DNA from: Quisquiliibacterium transsilvanicum
GTDB lineage: Bacteria > Pseudomonadota > Gammaproteobacteria > Burkholderiales > Burkholderiaceae_E
Direction of reading: 5' to 3'
DNA: 64,000 nucleotides
Assembly (NCBI RefSeq): GCF_014202215.1
Contig: NZ_JACHGB010000004.1
Coordinates: 409,255 to 473,254, forward strand
In this document: positions 63,239 through 64,000 of the stretch, piece by piece
Position numbering within the stretch: the first letter of the stretch is position 1
Layout of the letters: every line of letters starts with the position of its first letter
The notes under the pieces: model-generated
Database searches by the model: none
Told to the model about the DNA's origin: nothing
What the model saw: only the letters and a program-made list of their open reading frames with translations
Translations under genes and position numbers: made by a program

Positions 63239-64000
63239 TCAGTATCCGTGGGTCGCGGGATCGGGGAAGGTCCCCCCCTTCACTTCGTCGACGTAGGCGC
63301 GCAGCGCAGCGCCGACCGACGGGGCGCCGTCCATGAAGTCGCGCACGAACTTCGGCAGCCGGCCCCGGGTGATGCCGAGCATGTCGTGCAGCACCAGCAC
63401 CTGGCCGGAGGTGCCCGGACCCGCGCCGATGCCGATCGTGGGGATCGGCAGCGCCTGGGTGATGCGCGTGGCCACCGCCGTGGGCACCATCTCCATCACC
63501 AGCATCGCCGCGCCGGCCTCGGCGAGCTCGGTGGCGTGCCGAAGCATGGTCTGCGCGGCGTCCTCCTCGCGGCCCTGCACCCGGTAGCCGCCGAGCGCAT
63601 GCACGGTCTGGGGCGTGAAGCCGATGTGCGCGCACACCGCGATGCCGCGCTCGACGATGAAGCGCACGGTGTCGGCGGTCCAGCCGCCGCCCTCGAGCTT
63701 GATCATCTGCGCGCCCGCCTGCACCAGCTTCACCGAGCTGCGCAGCGCCTGCTCGCGCGACTCGTGATAACTGCCGAAGGGCAGGTCGCCGATGAGCCAG
63801 CAGTTGCGGTTGCCGCGCGCCACCGCAGCCACGTGATAGGCCATGTCCTCGAGGGACACGGGCATGGTTCCCGGCTGCCCCTGGATCACGTTGCCGAGCG
63901 AATCGCCCACCAGGATGGTGTCGACGCCGGCCTCGTCGCACAGCCGCCCGAAGGATGCGTCGTACGCGGTGAGCATCGCGATCTTCTCGCCGCGCGCATG
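63239..64000 (-). CDS. panB: 3-methyl-2-oxobutanoate hydroxymethyltransferase (5' end outside the window)
   Basis: First enzyme of pantothenate synthesis, visible for about 253 residues; the start lies beyond the right edge. The open frame continues upstream of ATG 63976 as HARGEKIA, which is the usual sequence before [12 protein letters not shown], so ATG 63976 is not the start. Active-site pieces are [35 protein letters not shown] and the C-terminal [10 protein letters not shown]. Metal and substrate residues are intact. Confidence 0.96.
   Translation of the reverse strand, partial: HARGEKIAMLTAYDASFGRLCDEAGVDTILVGDSLGNVIQGQPGTMPVSLEDMAYHVAAVARGNRNCWLIGDLPFGSYHESREQALRSSVKLVQAGAQMIKLEGGGWTADTVRFIVERGIAVCAHIGFTPQTVHALGGYRVQGREEDAAQTMLRHATELAEAGAAMLVMEMVPTAVATRITQALPIPTIGIGAGPGTSGQVLVLHDMLGITRGRLPKFVRDFMDGAPSVGAALRAYVDEVKGGTFPDPATHGY

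Overview
The window is a GC-rich (about 70 percent) chromosomal stretch, densely packed with genes and with short intergenic gaps. The gene families (nrtA-nrtB-nrtD/nirBD/nasA nitrate assimilation with NasR, PRISE-type reductase, orphan LivK-like binding proteins, QseBC/PmrAB-type two-component system, complete System I ccm cluster) suggest a betaproteobacterium, probably of the order Burkholderiales. This is inferred from gene content only. I saw no prophage, insertion sequence, CRISPR array, rRNA or tRNA.

Layout. 1-5.0 kb: a truncated gene end, an SDR dehydrogenase, a DnrO-like His-rich secreted protein next to an OmpR-type regulator/histidine kinase pair, an FMN reductase and a cupin. 5.0-7.5 kb: a PRISE-family reductase and a CBS-domain membrane protein. 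7.5-19.8 kb: an assimilatory nitrate regulon read leftward (nasR, then nrtA-nrtB-nrtD-nirB-nirD-nasA-ybiB-cobA). It covers uptake, reduction of nitrate to ammonium and supply of siroheme precursor. Its leader (18113-18246) shows a sigma-54 promoter, two hexaloop hairpins of the ANTAR type and an overlapping intrinsic terminator, with an NtrC-like dyad further upstream. 19.8-27.7 kb: an unusual pyruvate kinase-like protein, DUF3750, arsC, an MscK-type channel, DUF2784 and ribA. 27.9-35.5 kb: two paralogous orphan LivK-like binding proteins flank a TolC/MacA/MacB-type exporter operon. 35.6-43.5 kb: LysR divergent from DoxX plus DODA dioxygenase, bacterioferritin and its ferredoxin, a serine hydrolase, an EF-G paralogue, a cold-shock protein and a small secreted repeat protein.

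43.7-51.0 kb: a complete leftward cytochrome c maturation operon with ccmI first (ccmI-A-B-C-D-E-F-G-H), nearly every junction overlapping. 51.1-55.5 kb: a second ABC exporter (ATPase, FtsX-type permease, HlyD adaptor). 55.5-64 kb: argE, a phosphoglycerate mutase-like protein, a split YeeE/YedE sulfur transporter, a peptide-type binding protein, an internally deleted Mut7-C protein coupled to an N-acyl-D-amino-acid deacylase, and panC/panB (panB runs off the window).

The strongest non-coding result is the nitrate operon leader: the second regulatory hairpin and the terminator share bases, so they should be mutually exclusive, and NasR is encoded immediately upstream. Other results are a PmrA-type direct repeat in front of the dnrO-like gene, a Mut7-C protein lacking its nuclease core, and small tandem duplications at or near the 3' ends of three genes, two of them covering the stop codon.
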